DNA of 16,039 nucleotides from Gammaproteobacteria bacterium (GCA_030641945.1 DAOWLL010000004.1:1-16039), one strand, 5' to 3'; positions 1 to 9,640 are shown, numbered from the stretch's first letter. The notes: generated by a model not told the origin, from the sequence alone. Made by a program: numbers and translations.

Positions 1-147
1 AAGGACCCGGACAAGACCGTTGGCGCCTTGCTCAAGGATGAAGGCGCAAACGTGACGGGTTTTGTACGCTATGAAGTCGGTGAAGGTATTGAGAAGAAAC
101 AGGAAAACTTCGCTGACGAAGTAATGGCACAAGTTAACGCTAGTTAA
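1..147 (+). CDS. tsf: Elongation factor Ts, C-terminal end (partial)
   Basis: This is the last 48 codons of a gene that begins before the window, read in frame 1 and ending at TAA 145-147. The tail contains [19 protein letters not shown], which matches the very conserved C-terminal end of EF-Ts, the guanine nucleotide exchange factor that recycles EF-Tu in the cytoplasm. The identity is supported by context: tsf (usually after rpsB) directly precedes pyrH and frr in many proteobacteria. The gene is followed by an intrinsic terminator, so it probably closes an rpsB-tsf transcription unit. Only the end is visible, so domain content cannot be judged. Confidence 0.93.
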   Translation, partial: KDPDKTVGALLKDEGANVTGFVRYEVGEGIEKKQENFADEVMAQVNAS

Positions 148-171
148 GCTTAAGATGATTTGCTACTGAAC

Positions 172-202
172 AAAAAACCGGGATCTCCTTTCCCGGTTTT
201 TT
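172..202 (+). terminator. Intrinsic terminator after tsf
   Basis: A-tract 172-177, then CCGGGA (178-183), a 7-nt loop, TCCCGG (191-196) and six T residues (197-202). The perfect 6-bp G+C-rich stem is extended by six A-T pairs, a classical Rho-independent terminator that is partly symmetrical and may work on both strands. It lies between the tsf stop and the pyrH start, so pyrH needs read-through or its own promoter in this short gap. I could not pick out a convincing promoter there. Confidence 0.9.
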
Positions 203-220
203 GCGGCTGGAATAATAATA

Positions 221-955
221 ATGACTACAAACAATCCACCTTACAAACGAGTTTTGCTCAAACTTAGCGGCGAAGCACTGATGGGCAGCCTGGATTTCGG
301 CATTCAGCCGGCTATGATGTCGCGGGTTGCAGGGGAAATAGCTGAAGTAGCTGATATGGGCATAGAGGTTGCCCTGGTGATCGGCGGCGGCAACATTTTC
401 AGAGGCCAGGGCCTGGCAGAGTCAGGAATTGACCGTGTCACTGGCGATCATATGGGCATGCTGGCAACTGTGATGAATTCGCTGGCGATGCAGGATGCAC
501 TTGAAAAAATCGGCAAGCAATGCCGTGTAATGTCTGCTATACGTATTAATCGTGTTTGTGAAGAATATGTGCGTCGACGTGCGATGCGCCATCTTGAAAA
601 GGGCAGAATCGTCATTTTCGCTGCAGGTACAGGTAACCCGTTTTTTACCACTGACACCGCCGGTTGCCTGCGGGCTATTGAAATAGAAGCGGATGTCCTG
701 ATCAAGGCAACCAAGGTTGATGGCGTGTTCGATTCAGACCCGGCAAAGAACCCGGATGCAAAACGCTACCAAACCTTGACTTACTCTGAAGCCATTGAAA
801 AAAACCTTGGCGTTATGGATATGACTGCGATTGTTATGTGCCGTGACAATAATTTACCGTTGCGCGTATTTAATCTTAATCAAGAAGGCGCCTTACCCGC
901 AACAATGAATGACCACAGTATTGGCACGACTGTTGTACTGGAGGAAACAGCATGA
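221..955 (+). CDS. pyrH: UMP kinase
   Basis: Cytoplasmic uridylate kinase of the amino acid kinase family, which converts UMP to UDP with ATP in pyrimidine nucleotide synthesis. At 244 residues it has normal bacterial length. Family signatures in order: [13 protein letters not shown] near the N-terminus (phosphate-binding lysine and glycine loop), [12 protein letters not shown], the [15 protein letters not shown] segment in the middle (UMP/ATP binding), and [12 protein letters not shown]. The ATG at 221 fits the start of family members; the ribosome site is weak (GGA at 209-211, then an AAT repeat). The 3' end overlaps frr by four bases (ATGA), so the two genes are probably translationally coupled. 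Confidence 0.97.
   Translation: MTTNNPPYKRVLLKLSGEALMGSLDFGIQPAMMSRVAGEIAEVADMGIEVALVIGGGNIFRGQGLAESGIDRVTGDHMGMLATVMNSLAMQDALEKIGKQCRVMSAIRINRVCEEYVRRRAMRHLEKGRIVIFAAGTGNPFFTTDTAGCLRAIEIEADVLIKATKVDGVFDSDPAKNPDAKRYQTLTYSEAIEKNLGVMDMTAIVMCRDNNLPLRVFNLNQEGALPATMNDHSIGTTVVLEETA
940..944 (+). promoter_or_regulatory. Shine-Dalgarno site of frr
   Basis: GGAGG lies inside the last codons of pyrH, seven bases before the frr ATG at 952. It is among the strongest ribosome binding sites in the window and, with the ATGA overlap, fixes the frr start. Confidence 0.75.
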
Positions 956-1509
956 TTGACGAAATTATTAAAGATGCAGAAGTCCGTATGGGCAAGAGCA
1001 TTGACTCTTTGCATACTGACTTAACTAAAATAAGAACAGGTCGAGCGCACCCCAGCCTGCTGGACCATGTCCAGGTTGATTATTATGGTACAGGCACACC
1101 GATAAAGCAGGTCGCAAATGTGACGGTTGAAGATTCCAGAACACTGGTTGTTACTCCCTGGGAAAAGGACATGGTTGCGAAAGTCGAAAAGGCAATAATG
1201 GGGTCCAGTCTTGGACTGAACCCGGCAACTTCAGGTACTGTTATCCGTATTCCGATGCCACCTTTAACGGAAGAACGGCGCAAAGACCTGGTCAAGGTTG
1301 TCAGACACGAAGCCGAACAGGCACGAGTAGCTATCAGGAATATCCGCCGGGATGCTAATAGTGATTTCAAGGATTTATTGAAAGAAAAAGAAATCTCTGA
1401 GGACGAGGAGCGCAAAGCGGAAGAAAACATCCAGAAGCTGACTGATGCCTATGTTGGCAAGATTGACAAGGTGCTGGCTGATAAGGAAGCTGAGTTGATG
1501 GAAGTGTAG
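952..1509 (+). CDS. frr: Ribosome recycling factor
   Basis: Cytoplasmic factor that acts with EF-G to split the post-termination ribosome. Its 185 residues match the family's usual length. The N-terminal helix ([15 protein letters not shown]), the [15 protein letters not shown] segment, the middle domain with [14 protein letters not shown], and the C-terminal helices with [21 protein letters not shown] are all characteristic. The start is set by a strong GGAGG site and by the ATGA overlap with pyrH. A gap of 72 bases follows before uppS, the longest inside this gene string; I saw no clear terminator or promoter in it. Confidence 0.97.
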   Translation: MIDEIIKDAEVRMGKSIDSLHTDLTKIRTGRAHPSLLDHVQVDYYGTGTPIKQVANVTVEDSRTLVVTPWEKDMVAKVEKAIMGSSLGLNPATSGTVIRIPMPPLTEERRKDLVKVVRHEAEQARVAIRNIRRDANSDFKDLLKEKEISEDEERKAEENIQKLTDAYVGKIDKVLADKEAELMEV

Positions 1510-1581
1510 GCCTTCAGACTATCGTGATCCGGTAGTTATACCTGTATCAGGGATTTAGTTTCATACCGGCTTCTTCAGTAA

Positions 1582-2346
1582 ATGACTACAGAACAAAAAG
1601 ATATTCAAAAAATTCTGCCCCAGCATGTTGCTGTGGTGATGGATGGTAATGGCCGTTGGGCCAAAAAGCGCTTTCTTCCAAGAACAGCCGGGCACAAAGC
1701 CGGCGTCAAGTCGACACGGCGCCTCGTCGAGTTATGTTCAATAAAAGGAATAGGTGCGTTAACGCTTTTCGCCTTCAGCAGCGAGAACTGGAGTCGACCC
1801 GATCAGGAAGTCAGCAGCCTGATGTCCCTGTTTCTATCCACGCTTAACTCAGAGTTAAACAAGCTGCACGAGCAGGGTGTACGTATACGCTTTATTGGAG
1901 ATCGCACCCGGTTTTCTGAAAAGCTTCAGGCAAGTATCACGGCTGCAGAAAAGAAAACGGAAGCGAACTCGAAACTCAAACTTAATATCGCTGCAAATTA
2001 TGGCGGACGCTGGGATATTGTCAATGCTGCCCGCATCTTGTCACGAAAGCTTGTTAATGGCGATATTACTGAAAACCAGATAACCGAACAGGCATTGACG
2101 CGACAATTGTGTCTGGTCGATCTGCCAGAGCCTGATTTGTTTATACGTACAGGCGGTGAACAGAGGATCAGTAATTTCCTGTTGTGGCAAATTGCCTATA
2201 CAGAACTCTTCTTCACCGATACGCTTTGGCCTGAATTTAATGATGCCGCATTCGATGAAGCACTGGACTGGTATGCCACGCGGCAACGCCGTTTTGGTAA
2301 GACAGGTGACCAGGTGAAAGGCACACCGGGAAGACAGACGGGGTAA
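1582..2346 (+). CDS. uppS: Undecaprenyl diphosphate synthase (cis-prenyltransferase)
   Basis: Makes undecaprenyl diphosphate from farnesyl diphosphate and isopentenyl diphosphate at the inner face of the cytoplasmic membrane. The product is the lipid carrier for peptidoglycan and O-antigen. The protein has 254 residues. Visible signatures: VVMDGNGRWA with the catalytic Asp at residue 21, FAFSSENWSRP, LNIAANYGGRWDI, and the C-terminal block LPEPDLFIRTGGEQRISNF followed by the aromatic YTELFF stretch. The ATG at 1582 has no good ribosome site, but translation from here gives the usual N-terminal length before the MDGNGR motif. cdsA follows after eight bases, the standard order. Confidence 0.96.
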   Translation: MTTEQKDIQKILPQHVAVVMDGNGRWAKKRFLPRTAGHKAGVKSTRRLVELCSIKGIGALTLFAFSSENWSRPDQEVSSLMSLFLSTLNSELNKLHEQGVRIRFIGDRTRFSEKLQASITAAEKKTEANSKLKLNIAANYGGRWDIVNAARILSRKLVNGDITENQITEQALTRQLCLVDLPEPDLFIRTGGEQRISNFLLWQIAYTELFFTDTLWPEFNDAAFDEALDWYATRQRRFGKTGDQVKGTPGRQTG

Positions 2347-2354
2347 AGCCGACT

Positions 2355-3176
2355 ATGTTGCTGCAACGTGTACTTACTGCTATTCCGCTCGCCATCGGCG
2401 TTATCTGGATCATCCTGTTCCAGCCGGGCCATGTTTTTTTCTGGCTGACGATGGTTATCACTGCAGTGGCGGCCTACGAGTGGGCAAAACTGGCCGGATT
2501 GAAGCCAGCGGGCCAGATCGTCTATCTGTTGCTGATGTGCGCAATTGCCTGGGTGGTCATCAATCATGCAGGCCAGTACATGCAGTTTTACATTTATGCT
2601 GGCGTAATCTGGTGGCTTGCCATCTGTGTGTATCTAACCAGGGCGCAGCCAAAGAACGTCAGCAGCAAGCTATCACCACTTAAACTGCTTGCCGGCATAC
2701 TGGTCATACCTGCTGCTGTGTTAGCCATGAATGCTATACATGCACAGCCAAATGGCCCCGAATGGCTGCTTTATGGCCTGATGCTGGTATGGGTGGCTGA
2801 TATTGGCGCCTATTTCAGTGGCAAGCGATTTGGCCGGCACAAACTTGCGCCCGCTATCAGTCCCGGCAAAACACGTGAGGGTTTATACGGCGCTGTTGCT
2901 GCCGTGTGCGTGTATACGGCCATTGCGGCGTATTACTTCGGCCTCGATATGACGAACACGGCTTACCTGCTGTTGCTGGCTGTGGTGCTCACACTGGTCT
3001 CGGTTGCCGGTGACCTGTACGAGAGTGTGTTGAAGCGTGAGCATGGCGTCAAGGACAGTGGTGCGATACTGCCTGGCCATGGCGGTATTCTCGACAGAAT
3101 TGACAGCGTGCTGGCTGCCATGCCTGTATTCATGGCCGGGCTTGGATTGTTGCTGCAGCCGGTATTTAACCCATGA
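2355..3176 (+). CDS. cdsA: Phosphatidate cytidylyltransferase (CDP-diacylglycerol synthase)
   Basis: Integral inner membrane enzyme that makes CDP-diacylglycerol from CTP and phosphatidic acid, the branch point of phospholipid synthesis. The 273 residues consist largely of hydrophobic segments (about eight by eye). The C-terminal family signature is complete: [13 protein letters not shown] followed by [12 protein letters not shown] with the conserved Lys-Asp and Asp-Arg pairs. An internal [21 protein letters not shown] block, SPGKTREG and [10 protein letters not shown] also match. The stop overlaps the dxr start as ATGA (3173-3176). The product feeds the phospholipid supply beside the isoprenoid and lipid A genes in this cluster. 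Confidence 0.96.
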   Translation: MLLQRVLTAIPLAIGVIWIILFQPGHVFFWLTMVITAVAAYEWAKLAGLKPAGQIVYLLLMCAIAWVVINHAGQYMQFYIYAGVIWWLAICVYLTRAQPKNVSSKLSPLKLLAGILVIPAAVLAMNAIHAQPNGPEWLLYGLMLVWVADIGAYFSGKRFGRHKLAPAISPGKTREGLYGAVAAVCVYTAIAAYYFGLDMTNTAYLLLLAVVLTLVSVAGDLYESVLKREHGVKDSGAILPGHGGILDRIDSVLAAMPVFMAGLGLLLQPVFNP

Positions 3177-4366
3177 ATGCGAGCAGAGCTTTAACTATTC
3201 TGGGCTCGACGGGAAGTATCGGGCAAAACACGCTGGATGTGGTTTCACGTCATCAGGACAAATACAGAATTGTCGCTTTAACAGCAAATACAGATGTTGA
3301 TGCGATCGAGCAGCAATGCCTGCAATGGCAACCGGAATATGCCGTGATGAGTGACCAGGGCTGTGCACAACAACTTTCCGATCGATTGAAAGCCAGGGCA
3401 ATGGATACGCAGGTACTTGCAGGTGTAGAGGGTCTGAAAAAAGTCTCCAGTCTGGACCAGGTCGATACCGTGGTTGCCGGTATCGTTGGCGCCGCCGGTT
3501 TGCTGCCTACATTATCTGCAGCCGAGTCGGGAAAACGTGTGCTGCTTGCGAATAAGGAAGCGCTGGTTATGTCAGGGCGCTTATTCATGGATACTGTACG
3601 AAATAGCGGAGCGATACTGCTGCCGGTAGACAGTGAGCATAATGCTATTTTCCAGTGTATGCCGCAACAGCCTCCACAGGCGCCAGAGCATTCAGGTATC
3701 AACAGGATCTTGCTGACAGCCAGCGGTGGACCCTTTAGAACAACACCGCTCGAACAATTTCAGAGCATAACGCCAGAACAGGCGGTCAGCCACCCAAACT
3801 GGGTAATGGGGCAAAAAATCTCGGTTGATTCGGCCACGATGATGAATAAGGGCCTGGAAGTGATCGAAGCGCATTGGCTGTTCAATGTGCCGCACGATCT
3901 CATCGAAGTCGTGATTCATCCTCAAAGTATTATTCATTCGATGGTTTCATATGCAGACGGCTCGATACTGGCTCAGCTGGGTAATCCTGATATGCGTACC
4001 CCGATTGCACATTGCCTGGCCTGGCCAGAACGAATAGATTCCGGAGTTGAACCTCTTGATATTTTTGATGTCGCAAAATTAGAGTTTGAAAAACCCGATT
4101 TGCAACGATTTCCATGCCTTAAATTATGTTACCAGGCAATACAGGCTGGAAGCGCGGCATGTATTGCGTTGAATGCTGCCAATGAAATTGCTGTTGAGGC
4201 GTTTCTGCAGAAAAACATCGCATTTACAGCAATTGCGGCATTAATAGAAAGCGTTTTAAGCGAAATAACAATAACAGATGCGAACACACTCGATGAAATC
4301 CTGGCTGCAGACCAGTCAGCCCGGGAAATCGCACGATCACATATAAACAATCTACAGACTGTTTGA
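3173..4366 (+). CDS. dxr: 1-deoxy-D-xylulose 5-phosphate reductoisomerase
   Basis: Second enzyme of the MEP (non-mevalonate) isoprenoid pathway; it converts DXP to 2-C-methyl-D-erythritol 4-phosphate with NADPH in the cytoplasm. Its 397 residues are the normal length. In order: the N-terminal NADPH loop [24 protein letters not shown], the metal-binding [13 protein letters not shown] (Asp about 153 and Glu about 155), [27 protein letters not shown] with the following [11 protein letters not shown], and [10 protein letters not shown]. The presence of the MEP pathway agrees with a Gram-negative bacterium. The gene overlaps cdsA by four bases and is followed by rseP after three bases. Alternative symbol: ispC. 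Confidence 0.97.
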   Translation: MNASRALTILGSTGSIGQNTLDVVSRHQDKYRIVALTANTDVDAIEQQCLQWQPEYAVMSDQGCAQQLSDRLKARAMDTQVLAGVEGLKKVSSLDQVDTVVAGIVGAAGLLPTLSAAESGKRVLLANKEALVMSGRLFMDTVRNSGAILLPVDSEHNAIFQCMPQQPPQAPEHSGINRILLTASGGPFRTTPLEQFQSITPEQAVSHPNWVMGQKISVDSATMMNKGLEVIEAHWLFNVPHDLIEVVIHPQSIIHSMVSYADGSILAQLGNPDMRTPIAHCLAWPERIDSGVEPLDIFDVAKLEFEKPDLQRFPCLKLCYQAIQAGSAACIALNAANEIAVEAFLQKNIAFTAIAALIESVLSEITITDANTLDEILAADQSAREIARSHINNLQTV

Positions 4367-4369
4367 GCC

Positions 4370-5737
4370 ATGAGCATATTACATAATATCTTCTTTTTTA
4401 TCGTTGCCATTGGCGTTCTTGTCACTTTTCATGAGTTCGGTCATTTCTGGGTAGCGCGCAAGCTGGGTGTAAAAGTATTACGGTTTTCTGTCGGATTCGG
4501 CAAGCCGCTGTTTACATGGAGGCGTAAAAATGACAGTGACAATGTCGAGTATGTAATTGCAGCGATACCGCTGGGTGGCTATGTCAAAATGCTTGATGAG
4601 CGTGAAGGCAATGTCCCCGATGAAGAATTAAACCGCGCTTTCAACAGGCAGCCGGTTTTGAAACGCTCCCTGATTGTATTCGCTGGACCCGCGTTTAATT
4701 TTATTCTTGCTGTTTTTCTGTATTGGCTGGTATTCGTCATCGGCACAACTGCGCAACGTCCGCTGCTTGGTGAACCGGTGGCAGAATCGTTTGTCGCACA
4801 GGCGGGCTTTTCGGTTAAGGATGAAATTCTGCAGGTAGGTGAATCCGAGGTCGCTTCATGGAATACTTTTCGCATTGCCCTGATTGACCAGGGCCTCGAT
4901 GGCGGCCAGATGGACATCAAGGTGCGTGATATCGATGGTTATGAAGTTGTTCGGTCGCTTCAACTGGGCGATACCAGGGTGCTGGAAGATCAGACAGACA
5001 TCGTTACCAAGCTCGGTTTCGAGATGTGGCAGCCCAGCTTGCCGGCAGAAATTGGTGGTGTGATGGAGGACGGCGCAGCCAGTCAGGCGGGGCTGGCCAG
5101 GGGAGACATAATACTTTCGATAAATGCGACTGCTGTGAATAAGTGGAGTGAAATTGTCGAGCTGGTCCGTGAAAGCCCGAACCAGTTGTTGAAATTTACT
5201 CTCGACAGGGGCGGTAAACAAATTGAGATCGATGTGATTCCCGGCAGCAGAAAGCTCAATAACGAGCAGGTCGGTTATATCGGTGCATATCAGAACATAC
5301 CTGACGAAGTCAGAGATGAGATGATCGTTGAACTCAAGTATGGAGTTATCGAGTCAATCCCAAAAGCGGCGATTAAAACCTGGGACATGTCGCTGTTGAC
5401 ACTGCGGGTGCTATGGAAGATGGTGACGGGGGAAGCATCACTCAATAATATCTCCGGCCCGATAACAATAGCCCAGTACGCCGGTGTTACAGCCACCATT
5501 GGATTTACCACCTTTATCGGTTTTCTTGCCATCATCTCGGTCAGCCTGGGTGTGCTGAATCTGCTGCCGATACCGATGCTCGATGGCGGCCACCTGTTTT
5601 ACTATCTGATCGAGGTCATTAAAGGCGGGCCAGTATCAGAAACCTTCGAAGCCAGGGGGCAGCAAATTGGCGTAATGATACTCGCGCTTCTTATGATGAT
5701 TGCCCTGTTCAATGATTTTCAGCGGTTATTGCAATGA
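4370..5737 (+). CDS. rseP: RIP zinc metalloprotease RseP (site-2 protease)
   Basis: Inner membrane M50-family intramembrane protease that cleaves anti-sigma factor RseA after DegS has cut it, releasing sigma-E during envelope stress. It also removes remnant signal peptides. It has 455 residues. The first membrane segment carries the zinc motif HEFGH (residues 21-25); the third zinc ligand is the Asp of PMLDGGH (residue 405). Between them are two periplasmic PDZ-type domains, the second marked by GAASQAGLARGDIILSIN. The start at 4370 places HEFGH where E. coli RseP has it. The stop codon overlaps the bamA ribosome site, so translation of the two is probably linked. Confidence 0.96.
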   Translation: MSILHNIFFFIVAIGVLVTFHEFGHFWVARKLGVKVLRFSVGFGKPLFTWRRKNDSDNVEYVIAAIPLGGYVKMLDEREGNVPDEELNRAFNRQPVLKRSLIVFAGPAFNFILAVFLYWLVFVIGTTAQRPLLGEPVAESFVAQAGFSVKDEILQVGESEVASWNTFRIALIDQGLDGGQMDIKVRDIDGYEVVRSLQLGDTRVLEDQTDIVTKLGFEMWQPSLPAEIGGVMEDGAASQAGLARGDIILSINATAVNKWSEIVELVRESPNQLLKFTLDRGGKQIEIDVIPGSRKLNNEQVGYIGAYQNIPDEVRDEMIVELKYGVIESIPKAAIKTWDMSLLTLRVLWKMVTGEASLNNISGPITIAQYAGVTATIGFTTFIGFLAIISVSLGVLNLLPIPMLDGGHLFYYLIEVIKGGPVSETFEARGQQIGVMILALLMMIALFNDFQRLLQ

Positions 5738-5743
5738 GGTGAT
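5736..5743 (+). promoter_or_regulatory. Ribosome binding site that sets the bamA start
   Basis: GAGGTGAT overlaps the TGA stop of rseP and stands directly before the ATG at 5745. It favours this ATG over the in-frame ATG at 5700, which has no such site and would put 15 extra residues in front of an otherwise normal signal peptide. Confidence 0.7.
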
Positions 5744-5744
5744 A

Positions 5745-8069
5745 ATGCAAAATTGCTGTAATTCGCTACGTATACTTTCCCTGATAATTTTACTGAGTGT
5801 TGCTTCAATTGTTGAGGCAGCGCAGAGTTTTATCGTCAGCGATATCCGGCTTGAAGGCCTGGAAAAAATTCCTGAAGGTACACTGCTGAATTATTTGCCC
5901 GTTATCCAGGGCGATCCTCTTGATAGCAAGCAGGTGATTTTTGCGATCAAGGAACTGTACAAAACCGGATTCTTTGCAGACGTGCAACTATTCAGGGATG
6001 GAGATGCGCTGGTTGTACGTGTAAAAGAGCGCCCTTCGATCACTGATATAACCTTCGATGGAAACTCGGATATTGACGATGAAACCCTGGAAGAGGCGAT
6101 GAAAGGCGTTGGTCTCGCAAAGGGACGAATTTTTAATCGTACCCTGCTAGAGAAGCTCACCCAGGAGCTGGAAGGCGTCTATTTCAGCCAGGGTAAATAC
6201 AATGTGAAAATCGATGCCGAAGTCGAGGAACTTGACATGAACCGGGTAAATATCGATATCACCATCTCGGAAGGCATCAAATCTCGTATCAAGCAAATCA
6301 ACATCATTGGCAACAAGGTGTTCGATGATGAAAAATTACTTGATGAAATTCAGCTGGGAATACCTTCAGCATTGGCATTCTTTTCAAGTACTGATGAGTA
6401 TTCAAAACCGAAATTACAGGCCGATCTGGAAACAATACGTTCCTACTATCTGGATCGTGGATATATCAAATTCAATGTTGACTCTACCCAGGTATCGATC
6501 ACGCCTGACAAGAAAGATATCTATGTGACAATCAATGTCAGCGAAGGCGAAAAATATACGGTCGGTGATGTTCTGTTGACCGGTGATATGGTTATTAACA
6601 AGAAAGTACTGGATCTGCTTATCTCGACTAAATCCGGAGATACATTTTCCAGGAAACTGATGACTCAATCCCAAAAGTCGATTGAAGACCGTGTAGGTAT
6701 GACAGGTTATGCATTCGCTAAAGTATCAGTGCTGCCCGAGATCAATGACGAAGACCGTACTATCAGCCTTACATATAACCTGGATCCTGGCAGGAAAGTA
6801 TATGTTCGCCGTATCACATTTTTCGGCAATTTCAAAACCAGGGATGAAGTTCTAAGACGTGAAATGAGACTCATGGAAGGGTCTGTATTGGCAAGCAATA
6901 AGCTTGAGCGCTCCAAGATTCGAATACAACGTTTGTCCTATGTTGAAGAAATCGAGCTGGAAACAAGGCCTGTTCCGGGTACTGATAACCAGATTGATAT
7001 TGATGTAACTGTTACAGAGCGATTGTCTGGCAGCTTTAATATTGGTGCTGGTTTTTCACAGGCGCAGGGTCTTTTGTTTAATGTCGGTCTTACCCAGGAA
7101 AACCTGATGGGCACAGGGCAGTCATTATCACTTAATGTAAACACGGACAGGGCAAATACTGTTTACAGTATTTCACATACGGATCCATATGCCACAGTCG
7201 ATGGCATCAGCAGAACGATTAGCGCATCGTATAGAAAACGTGATGCTGCACAGGAAGAAATCGCGAATTACCTGTCCAATTCATATGGCGTTAACCTTTC
7301 CTATGGCATACCTATGACTGAAGTAAATACTTTACGACTGGGTATTGGTTACAATGCAATTGATTTGAGGGTAGGCTCATCGCCATCACTCGATGTGATC
7401 GAATTTATAGCAAAAAACGGCAATGAGTTTGATAACTTTTCATTTACCGCAAGCTTTTCACATGACACACGAAACCGTACTGTTTTTGCCACCAGGGGCA
7501 GTGCACAGACGGTAGCTTCAAATATCACTGTTCCAGGTAGTGACCTTGAGTATTACAAGCTCAGTTATGACACCAAGTTTTACTTCTCGATGACACAAAG
7601 TCTTACTTTGCTGCTGCACTCTGATCTCGCCTATGGTGACGGCTACGGTGAAACTGACGAGCTGCCGTTCTTTGAACGTTATTTTGCAGGTGGATTGAGA
7701 ACAGTCAGGGCATACAATACCAACTCTCTGGGTCCACGTGATCTGCTCTCAAATGACCCTATAGGTGGTAATTTGCGCGTTGTAGGTGGTGCCGATGTGA
7801 TATTTCCTATACCATTCATGGAAAAGCCGCCGAGCTCAGTACGTCTAAGCGCATTTTTCGATATTGGTAACGTATTTCTTGACAAGGCGCCCACATTTAA
7901 TTCGACAGAAAATGGTTTTGATGCAGGTCAGCTCCGAACGTCAGCTGGCCTGTCTTTTGTCTGGCTAGCGCCAATCGGACCACTCAGGTTCAGCTATGGT
8001 ACAGCGCTTAATGATGTGCCGGGCGACGACTTGCGTCCCTTCCAGTTTAGTATTGGTTCATTCTTTTAA
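5745..8069 (+). CDS. bamA: Outer membrane protein assembly factor BamA
   Basis: Core of the BAM complex, an Omp85-family outer membrane protein that folds and inserts beta-barrel proteins. From the ATG at 5745 the product has 774 residues, close to the family norm. A Sec signal peptide (LSLIILLSVASIVEA, cleavage likely before AQS) is followed by five POTRA repeats over roughly residues 23-420 (the first begins FIVSDIRLEGLEKI), then a C-terminal barrel ending FQFSIGSFF with the expected terminal phenylalanine. GAGFSQAQGL and NLMGTGQSLSLNV are typical of the first strands. The loop-6 motif, usually VRG(F/Y), reads VRAY at residues 654-657. skp follows, so chaperone and insertase are made together. 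Confidence 0.96.
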   Translation: MQNCCNSLRILSLIILLSVASIVEAAQSFIVSDIRLEGLEKIPEGTLLNYLPVIQGDPLDSKQVIFAIKELYKTGFFADVQLFRDGDALVVRVKERPSITDITFDGNSDIDDETLEEAMKGVGLAKGRIFNRTLLEKLTQELEGVYFSQGKYNVKIDAEVEELDMNRVNIDITISEGIKSRIKQINIIGNKVFDDEKLLDEIQLGIPSALAFFSSTDEYSKPKLQADLETIRSYYLDRGYIKFNVDSTQVSITPDKKDIYVTINVSEGEKYTVGDVLLTGDMVINKKVLDLLISTKSGDTFSRKLMTQSQKSIEDRVGMTGYAFAKVSVLPEINDEDRTISLTYNLDPGRKVYVRRITFFGNFKTRDEVLRREMRLMEGSVLASNKLERSKIRIQRLSYVEEIELETRPVPGTDNQIDIDVTVTERLSGSFNIGAGFSQAQGLLFNVGLTQENLMGTGQSLSLNVNTDRANTVYSISHTDPYATVDGISRTISASYRKRDAAQEEIANYLSNSYGVNLSYGIPMTEVNTLRLGIGYNAIDLRVGSSPSLDVIEFIAKNGNEFDNFSFTASFSHDTRNRTVFATRGSAQTVASNITVPGSDLEYYKLSYDTKFYFSMTQSLTLLLHSDLAYGDGYGETDELPFFERYFAGGLRTVRAYNTNSLGPRDLLSNDPIGGNLRVVGGADVIFPIPFMEKPPSSVRLSAFFDIGNVFLDKAPTFNSTENGFDAGQLRTSAGLSFVWLAPIGPLRFSYGTALNDVPGDDLRPFQFSIGSFF

Positions 8070-8080
8070 GAGGAGTATTT

Positions 8081-8593
8081 ATGAAAACTTTAGTTACATC
8101 ATTAATGATCTTGATGTTTGCTTCAGCAAACGCAATGGCGGCTGGCGCCCCTAAAATAGGTTATGTCAGTGTCGAAAAAATCCTGACAGAAGCACCGCAG
8201 GTGCAGGCAGTCAATGACTCCATGTTAGAGCGATTCGGCGGGCGTAAAACCGAACTACAGGAAGCGGAAAAAGCAATCAATGAAATGCAGGAAAATTACA
8301 AGCGTAACGAACTGGTGATGACCGAAGACAAGCTCAACGAGCTTAAAAACGGCATCATTGCCAAGATACAGGAATTCAAACAAAAAGAGGCTGTATTGCA
8401 GCAGGAAGTGGCAACCGTTAGAAATCAGGAACTCGCCGTGTTGCAGCAATCTGTAAGAAGCATAATCCAGGATATTGCAAAAGCTGATAAATATGACCTG
8501 ATATTGACCAGCGAAGGCGTAGCTTATGCGAATGAAGATCTGGATATCTCAAACAAGGTGCTGGAGCGTATGAAGAAGGCCTACAAGAAATAA
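8081..8593 (+). CDS. skp: Periplasmic chaperone Skp/OmpH
   Basis: Trimeric periplasmic chaperone that holds unfolded outer membrane proteins on their way to BamA. Its 170 residues match the family. The N-terminus is a signal peptide (MKTLVTSLMILMFASANAMA, cleaved before AGAPKIG), followed by the conserved KIGYVSVEKIL strand and a long charged, helical segment (about residues 55-130, rich in Glu, Lys and Gln) that would form the coiled-coil tentacle. The C-terminal strand YDLILTSEGVAYANEDLDIS is typical. A strong AAGAGGAG ribosome site (8067-8074) sets the ATG at 8081. The gene lies 11 bases after bamA and 12 before lpxD, the usual order. Confidence 0.93.
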   Translation: MKTLVTSLMILMFASANAMAAGAPKIGYVSVEKILTEAPQVQAVNDSMLERFGGRKTELQEAEKAINEMQENYKRNELVMTEDKLNELKNGIIAKIQEFKQKEAVLQQEVATVRNQELAVLQQSVRSIIQDIAKADKYDLILTSEGVAYANEDLDISNKVLERMKKAYKK

Positions 8594-8605
8594 TCAATCA
8601 CGTTA

Positions 8606-9619
8606 ATGAGATACACGCTTTCCGAACTGGCTGAAACAACCGGAGCCTGCCTGCATGGCTCCGGTGATACTGTTATCGAAAAAGTTGCAGATATCACCAG
8701 CGGAGAACAAGGCAGTATCGTCTTTGTTTTAAATAAAAAATATACAAAACACCTGAAAACAACTGATGCATCTGCAGTAATCATCACTGAAGAAATGCTG
8801 CAGGCTTGTGACAAGCCTGCACTTGTTGCTGACAATCCGCGTGTCGTATTTTCAAAAATAGCACTGCTGCTGAATCCGCTGCCGACGGTGGAACCATGGA
8901 TTTCACCGCACGCAGTTATCGCTGAAGATGCAGATGTTGATCCATCTGCAAGGATCGAAGCCTGTGTTGTTATACAAAGTGGTGCTTCAATTGGACCCGG
9001 CGCCTGGTTATCGCCAGGATGTGTGATTGAGAAAAATGCAGCAATAGGCGCAAATACCCGGCTATTTGCCAATGTTACGATAGGCGATAATTGTACGCTT
9101 GGCGATAATAATATTTTACACTCCGGTGTGGTTATCGGAGCTGATGGCTTCGGTTTTGTCTGGGACCAGGACTCATATGTGAAAGTGCCGCAACTGGGCA
9201 CTGTAAGAATCGGCAACGATGTTGAGATCGGCGCCAATACATCCATCGATCGTGGCGCGATAGGCGATACGATCGTGGAAGACGGGGTGAAAATAGATAA
9301 CCAGATTCAGCTTGGTCACAATGATCATGTTGGCGAGCACACAACAATCTCTGGTCAAAGCGGCCTTGCTGGTTCGGTAAAAATCGGCAAAAGATGCATT
9401 CTTGGTGGTGGTGTGGCTGTCAGTGATAACATTGAAATTACTGATAATGTCATCCTGGCGGGCAGGTCGAATGTGGCTAACTCGATCAAGGAACCCGGTA
9501 TGTATGCATCCGTGATACCTGTGGTTGAAGCAGGCAAATGGCGAAGAATACTGGCCCGTATCAAACAGCTGGATGAGCTGGCAAAACGTATAAAAGCCCT
9601 GGAATTAAAAGATAAATAA
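8606..9619 (+). CDS. lpxD: UDP-3-O-(3-hydroxyacyl)glucosamine N-acyltransferase
   Basis: Third enzyme of the lipid A (Raetz) pathway; it transfers a 3-hydroxyacyl chain from acyl-ACP to the 2-amino group of UDP-3-O-acyl-glucosamine in the cytoplasm. Its 337 residues are the usual length. The N-terminal UDP-binding domain (about residues 1-100) starts YTLSELAETTGACLHGSG. The middle is a left-handed beta-helix of isoleucine-patch hexapeptides (for example IGANTRLFANVTIGDNCTLG). The catalytic His is in QLGHND (residue 238), followed by SGQSGLAGSVKIGKRC. The C-terminus is a charged helix. The ATG at 8606 lacks a clear ribosome site and may depend on translation of skp 12 bases upstream. Confidence 0.96.
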   Translation: MRYTLSELAETTGACLHGSGDTVIEKVADITSGEQGSIVFVLNKKYTKHLKTTDASAVIITEEMLQACDKPALVADNPRVVFSKIALLLNPLPTVEPWISPHAVIAEDADVDPSARIEACVVIQSGASIGPGAWLSPGCVIEKNAAIGANTRLFANVTIGDNCTLGDNNILHSGVVIGADGFGFVWDQDSYVKVPQLGTVRIGNDVEIGANTSIDRGAIGDTIVEDGVKIDNQIQLGHNDHVGEHTTISGQSGLAGSVKIGKRCILGGGVAVSDNIEITDNVILAGRSNVANSIKEPGMYASVIPVVEAGKWRRILARIKQLDELAKRIKALELKDK

Positions 9620-9640
9620 AAATCATGCTGGAGATGCACT

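Noticed and set aside
5700..5744. Longer bamA reading frame starting at ATG 5700
   Set aside because: It lies inside rseP without a ribosome site and would put extra residues before a normal signal peptide; ATG 5745 has a good site.
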